64,000 nucleotides of DNA from Paenibacillus crassostreae (lineage in GTDB: Bacteria > Bacillota > Bacilli > Paenibacillales > Paenibacillaceae): contig NZ_CP017770.1 in assembly GCF_001857945.1 (NCBI RefSeq), positions 4,526,001-4,590,000 of the forward strand. Direction: 5' to 3'. Below the pieces are notes generated by a model that was not told the origin of the DNA, made no database searches, and saw only the letters and a program-made list of their open reading frames with translations. A program made the translations under genes and the position numbers. Positions within the stretch are counted from its first letter, which is position 1, and every line of letters begins with the position of its first letter. Positions 60,382 to 64,000 of this stretch are shown here, in pieces.

Positions 60382-61896
60382 ATGGATAGTATGTCATTTA
60401 TCTTATTTGGTGCAACAGGCGATTTAGCTAAAAGAAAAATATACCCTGCATTATATAATTTGTTTATAGAAGGAAAGTTGTCTCCATCATTCTCTGTTAT
60501 TGGATTGGGAAGAAGAGAACTTACCGATGAAGCTTTTCAAAATAGTGTAAAGCAATCTATCCATACATTTTCAAGAAATACGCCGGATCATCAGGATACG
60601 ATGACAGCTTTCTTAAATGTGTTCCGATACTGTGTATTAAATGTTAATCAGATCGGTGATTACTATAAGCTACTTGAAGTCGTTAATCAACGTGAACAAG
60701 AACTGAATATCGTAGAAAATCGGATGTTCTACTTGTCTGTCTCCCCGGAATTCTTCGATGTGATTGTTTTGAACATCAAGGAAAGTGGGTTAGGTACTAC
60801 GCAAGGGTGGAAACGTCTAATTATTGAGAAACCATTTGGTCGTGACTTGTTATCAGCTCAAGAACTTAATGAAAACCTCAGTCAAGCTTTTCTAGAAGAG
60901 GAAATTTTCCGTATAGATCATTTTTTAGGGAAACCTATGGTACAGAATCTTGATGTTATTGAATCATCGAATCCCATGCTGCAAACATTATGGGACAATC
61001 ATCAAATTTCTAACATTCAAATTATTGCGGATGAAACGGTTGGTGTAGAAGAAAGAGCAGGATATTATGATCAAGCTGGAGCTTTACGAGATATGTTTCA
61101 GAACCACATGCTTCAACTTCTGATGATGATTGCTATACAAGTATCGAATAAAGGTGTTGCCGGTGATGTCCGCGCGAACAAGAAAGCAATTATGGAATCT
61201 TTACGACCATTACAAGAGGAAGATATCATTCACAATGTCGTGTTAGGGCAGTATATCGCGGGTGAATTAAATGGGAATCCTGTCATTGGATATGCAGACG
61301 AGCAAGGAGTCTCTGCTAACTCTAGAATTGAAACATTCATGGCTGCACGTTTATGGATTGATGATTATTTCTGGAACAAAGTTCCTATCTATATCCGAAC
61401 AGGTAAAAGACTGAAGGAAAAAGCAACCCGAATCGTGATTGAATTCAAAGAAACATTAACAGAATCTAAGAAGAATAAAATCAATTCAAATAAGATTCTC
61501 GTGATTGATATCAGCCCTAATGAAGAAGTCTATATACAAATCAATTCAAATAATCCACAGAATCATGTGGCATCAATACCCGAACGGATGAATTGTTACT
61601 CAAATGAAAAGAATATGCCTGAAGCCTATGAAAAGTTAATCCTTGATGCTTTATGTGGTGATGCTACATTTTTTGCTCATTGGGATGAAGTGGAATTGTC
61701 GTGGAAATGGGTTCAACCTATATTAAATGCCATCGACAACAATCTTATACCACTAGAAACATACGAAGCAGGGTCATACGGACCAAAGGGTTCATACCAA
61801 TTATTAGAAGTGGACGGACATCGTTGGGCTTTAGATGCATTTGATGTGAATCAGAATCCTACGACTTCTGATAAGGAATATTCATATAACGGTTAA
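60382..61896 (+). CDS. zwf: Glucose-6-phosphate 1-dehydrogenase
   Basis: This 504-residue enzyme catalyses the first step of the oxidative pentose phosphate pathway, making NADPH. The cofactor site is LFGATGDLAKRKIYPALYNL, and the catalytic segment RIDHFLGKPMVQNLDVIESS holds the substrate lysine and histidine. RLIIEKPFGRDLLSAQELN and VPIYIRTGKRLKEKATRIVI are also conserved. ATG 60382 follows GGGGGATT. Downstream by 43 bases is the 6-phosphogluconate dehydrogenase gene, so the two successive steps are probably in one transcript. Confidence 0.97.
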   Translation: MDSMSFILFGATGDLAKRKIYPALYNLFIEGKLSPSFSVIGLGRRELTDEAFQNSVKQSIHTFSRNTPDHQDTMTAFLNVFRYCVLNVNQIGDYYKLLEVVNQREQELNIVENRMFYLSVSPEFFDVIVLNIKESGLGTTQGWKRLIIEKPFGRDLLSAQELNENLSQAFLEEEIFRIDHFLGKPMVQNLDVIESSNPMLQTLWDNHQISNIQIIADETVGVEERAGYYDQAGALRDMFQNHMLQLLMMIAIQVSNKGVAGDVRANKKAIMESLRPLQEEDIIHNVVLGQYIAGELNGNPVIGYADEQGVSANSRIETFMAARLWIDDYFWNKVPIYIRTGKRLKEKATRIVIEFKETLTESKKNKINSNKILVIDISPNEEVYIQINSNNPQNHVASIPERMNCYSNEKNMPEAYEKLILDALCGDATFFAHWDEVELSWKWVQPILNAIDNNLIPLETYEAGSYGPKGSYQLLEVDGHRWALDAFDVNQNPTTSDKEYSYNG

Positions 61897-61939
61897 TTGG
61901 TTAATTAGATAGGGATTCAACAATATTGGAGGAATTTAA

Positions 61940-62833
61940 ATGAAAGTCGGGTTAATTGGTTTAGGCAAAATGGGATTAAACTTGGGGAAAAATCTAATCG
62001 ATCATAAACATGATGTTGTTGCGTTTGATTTAAATACCCAAGCAACGGAAGAAATGAAAGCATATGGTGCACAACGCGTTGCAAGCTTGCAGGAACTTGT
62101 TCAATCGATGGAAACTCCGCGAATTCTCTGGATTATGGTTCCGCATAAGGTTGTTGATTCTGTTATTTCTGAACTTTCACCACTTTTATCTCAAGGGGAT
62201 ATTGTTATAGAAGCGGGGAATTCACATTATAAGGAATCGATTCGCCGTTATGAACAATTGAAAGAAATAGGTATTAGCTTTATGGATGTAGGCACATCGG
62301 GTGGTATGGAAGGTGCTCGCCATGGAGCTTGTTATATGATCGGTGGAGATGTTGAGACATGGGATTTAGTTGAGCCAATATTTAAGGATACTTCTGTTGA
62401 GAATGGTTACTTGTATGCGGGTAGAGCGGGTAGTGGACATTATTTGAAAATGGTTCACAACGGGATCGAATATGGTATGATGGCTTCCATAGGTGAGGGT
62501 TTCGAAGTTCTTGAAAAAAGTGATTTCGATTTCGACTATGAGAAAGTGGCCCGCGTATGGAATAACGGCTCTGTCATTCGCTCTTGGTTAATTGAATTGA
62601 TGGAACAAGCTTTTTCAAAAGATTCGAAGTTGGATGATATACGAGGTATTATGAATTCTTCAGGTGAAGGAAGATGGACGGTTGAAGAGGCTTTTGATCT
62701 GCAAACCGCTACACCGATCATCGCGATGTCCCTGTTAATGCGCTATCGTTCGTTAGAAAGTGATACTTTTACGGGTAAGGTTGTAGCCGCACTTCGTAAC
62801 GAGTTTGGTGGGCATGAGGTTGAGAAGAAATAA
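61940..62833 (+). CDS. gnd: 6-phosphogluconate dehydrogenase, decarboxylating, short NAD-type
   Basis: This 297-residue enzyme is of the short (YqeC/GndA) class. The cofactor site is VGLIGLGKMGLNLGKNLIDH, the substrate segment DVGTSGGMEGARHGACYMIG, and the catalytic lysine motif GSGHYLKMVHNGIEYGMMAS. It oxidises and decarboxylates 6-phosphogluconate to ribulose 5-phosphate. Short forms often prefer NAD. GGAGG lies before ATG 61940. It is paired with zwf directly upstream and linked functionally with the transaldolase gene near 44 kb. Confidence 0.95.
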   Translation: MKVGLIGLGKMGLNLGKNLIDHKHDVVAFDLNTQATEEMKAYGAQRVASLQELVQSMETPRILWIMVPHKVVDSVISELSPLLSQGDIVIEAGNSHYKESIRRYEQLKEIGISFMDVGTSGGMEGARHGACYMIGGDVETWDLVEPIFKDTSVENGYLYAGRAGSGHYLKMVHNGIEYGMMASIGEGFEVLEKSDFDFDYEKVARVWNNGSVIRSWLIELMEQAFSKDSKLDDIRGIMNSSGEGRWTVEEAFDLQTATPIIAMSLLMRYRSLESDTFTGKVVAALRNEFGGHEVEKK

Positions 62834-62974
62834 AGATATCCATCGCTCCACACGGGATAGTGTAGTTTTTTGAATTGGGGAATAGTTTTGGCTAAAGAGG
62901 TAGATTTTAATGTAAGCAACATTGATTCAACACATTACGATAGTCATATAGGCGTGCACATTGGAGGATATGTA

Positions 62975-63733
62975 ATGAAAATGAAAGATAAGATTGCTGT
63001 GGTAACTGGAGCAGCATCAGGTATGGGCAAGGCGATTGCTATACTTTACGCTGAGGAAGGTGCGAAGGTAGTCGTATCTGATGTAAATCTTGATGGTGCT
63101 CATGTAACTGTCAAAGAAATTAAGGCGAACGGTGGGACAGCTATAGCCATTAAGACAAACGTTGCTGTAGAGGAAGATATTCAGAATTTAATTGATACAA
63201 CAGTAAGCACATTTGGAACAGTAGATATCTTGGTGAATAATGCAGGTATTATGGATAATTTTGAACCTGCTGGTGATATAAAAGATGATAACTGGGAACG
63301 AATATTCGCGATTAACACAACGAGCGTGATGCGGGCGACGCGTAAAGTTATGCCTATCTTTTTAGAAAAAGGAAACGGCGTGATCGTGAATATTGCTTCT
63401 GCTGGTGGATTATTCGGTGCTCGCGCAGGTGCTGCATATACGGCTTCTAAACATGCTGTTGTTGGTTTCACGAAAAATACGGCCTACATGTACGCAGAAA
63501 AGGGAATTCGCTGTAATGCCATTGCACCGGGTGGAGTAGAGACCAATATTGCTTCTTCGATGACGAATATTAATGGGTTTGGTGCTTCACGTCAACAGCT
63601 TGGGATGGCTATTAATCCACGCATGGGTAAGCCAGAGGAAATTGCAAAAGTAGCATTATTCTTAGCTTCAGATGATTCAAGTTTCGTGAATGGACAGGTT
63701 GTTAGCGCAGATGCAGGTTGGAGCGCATACTAA
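62975..63733 (+). CDS. SDR family oxidoreductase (3-ketoacyl-ACP reductase-like)
   Basis: This 252-residue enzyme is a classical short-chain dehydrogenase. It has TGAASGMGKAIA for cofactor binding, NNAGIMD, the catalytic serine in NIASAGG, YTASKHAVVG with tyrosine and lysine, and NAIAPGGVETNI. ATG 62975 follows TTGGAGG at seven bases. The frame is open about 35 codons upstream to TTG 62870, but this part (FNVSNIDSTHYDSHIGVHIG) is not SDR-like. The substrate is unknown. It follows gnd by about 140 bases and may be in the same transcript. Confidence 0.92.
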   Translation: MKMKDKIAVVTGAASGMGKAIAILYAEEGAKVVVSDVNLDGAHVTVKEIKANGGTAIAIKTNVAVEEDIQNLIDTTVSTFGTVDILVNNAGIMDNFEPAGDIKDDNWERIFAINTTSVMRATRKVMPIFLEKGNGVIVNIASAGGLFGARAGAAYTASKHAVVGFTKNTAYMYAEKGIRCNAIAPGGVETNIASSMTNINGFGASRQQLGMAINPRMGKPEEIAKVALFLASDDSSFVNGQVVSADAGWSAY

Positions 63734-63785
63734 GCTTTTATTTTATAAGGAGTAACATATTTACCCTCTGAGTAAGCTCGTAAAC

Positions 63786-63812
63786 AACACCTCATGTAAT
63801 AGTTGAGGTGGG
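63786..63812 (+). terminator. Hairpin after the SDR gene
   Basis: CACCTCA and TGAGGTG form a short perfect stem. No T run follows at once, so its terminator role is uncertain. Confidence 0.35.
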
Positions 63813-63958
63813 AGTGAACTTAGAGGTTTTCTTTGAATTAAATTGGTATGTCTTTTACGCTAATTCACCATGAGTTAAGTATGTTATAAATGATAAATTA
63901 CTATGTTATAATATACTAATGTGTTGAAGGATTTAAACTGAAAGCAGGTGTAATAACA

Positions 63959-64000
63959 TTGAGAACAATCGTTGTTATTGGCGGTGGAGTAACCGGGGTA
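63959..64000 (+). CDS. FAD-dependent oxidoreductase start, probably protoporphyrinogen oxidase (HemY)
   Basis: Only the first 14 codons are in the window. Starting at TTG 63959 after GCAGGTG, they read MRTIVVIGGGVTGV, the dinucleotide-binding GxGxxG loop of an FAD enzyme. This beginning is typical of Bacillus HemY, which oxidises protoporphyrinogen or coproporphyrinogen in heme synthesis, but other amine-oxidase-type flavoproteins begin alike. A TATAAT lies at 63907. Identification rests on too few residues to be firm. Confidence 0.5.
   Translation, partial: MRTIVVIGGGVTGV

Noticed and set aside
62870..62974. N-terminal extension of the SDR gene from TTG 62870
   Set aside because: The extra residues do not resemble the SDR family, and ATG 62975 has a much better ribosome site.
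1..64000. CRISPR arrays, tRNA or rRNA genes, transposases, phage genes and a replication origin
   Set aside because: No regularly spaced repeats, no cloverleaf with the expected T-loop, no recognisable transposase or phage structural protein and no DnaA-box cluster were seen.

Overview
The window looks like chromosomal DNA of a low-to-moderate G+C, endospore-forming Firmicute, most probably Paenibacillus or a close relative. The evidence is strong AGGAGG-type ribosome binding sites, SigA promoters with 17-bp spacers, GTG and TTG starts, CotS-family spore-coat genes, Bacillus-type OppD and TcyABC, and a repeat family of a kind I associate with Paenibacillus intergenic regions. Genus assignment is inference. 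I found no tRNA, rRNA, CRISPR array, phage or transposase gene.

Layout. 1-2.8 kb: spore-coat cluster (glycosyltransferase tail and two CotS-like proteins) and an amphi-Trp protein. 2.9-9.5 kb: DsbA-like oxidoreductase, ClC antiporter of fluoride-exporter type, M29 aminopeptidase, Fur-controlled IsdG-like heme monooxygenase, YihY, an amidinotransferase-family enzyme and a Fur-controlled flavodoxin. 9.5-15.2 kb: solitary oppD, a decayed methyltransferase, an intact methyltransferase, a Cof phosphatase and a cystine importer (tcyABC). 15.3-24.2 kb: four-repeat secreted protein, alpha/beta hydrolase, TetR-MFS pair with a perfect operator, lipoprotein, phosphotransferase and an ABC exporter pair. 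24.2-30.0 kb: small zinc-ribbon protein, DinB protein, then a G+C-richer block of PadR regulator, two tandem pentapeptide-repeat proteins and a DrrAB-like ABC exporter. 30.2-36.7 kb: accessory stretch with a decayed rhodanese, a secreted acetamidase-like protein, a decayed lipoprotein gene, a small hydrophobic peptide ORF and a G+C-richer accessory secA2, closed by an intact sulfurtransferase. 37-46 kb: aldo/keto reductase, AraC/GH36 alpha-galactosidase pair, a shortened FecCD permease behind a Fur box, MFS exporter, transaldolase and SGNH esterase. 46-55 kb: large multidomain secreted protein, heme sensing and efflux operon (hssRS-hrtBA) followed by an HbpS/UPF0303 protein, and ferritin. 55-64 kb: flavin oxidoreductase, DegV, AI-2E exporter, nitroreductase, Cu/Zn superoxide dismutase, zwf, 6-phosphogluconate dehydrogenase, an SDR, and the start of a probable protoporphyrinogen oxidase.

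Functional threads. Iron and heme handling recurs: three Fur-box promoters, IsdG-like enzyme, flavodoxin, FecCD permease, HssRS/HrtBA, HbpS-like protein, ferritin and HemY-like start. Pentose-phosphate flux is represented by zwf, gnd and transaldolase. The most system-like accessory unit is PadR plus twin pentapeptide-repeat proteins plus ABC exporter at 26.3-30.0 kb. A three-copy folded intergenic repeat and at least five gene remnants show past turnover.
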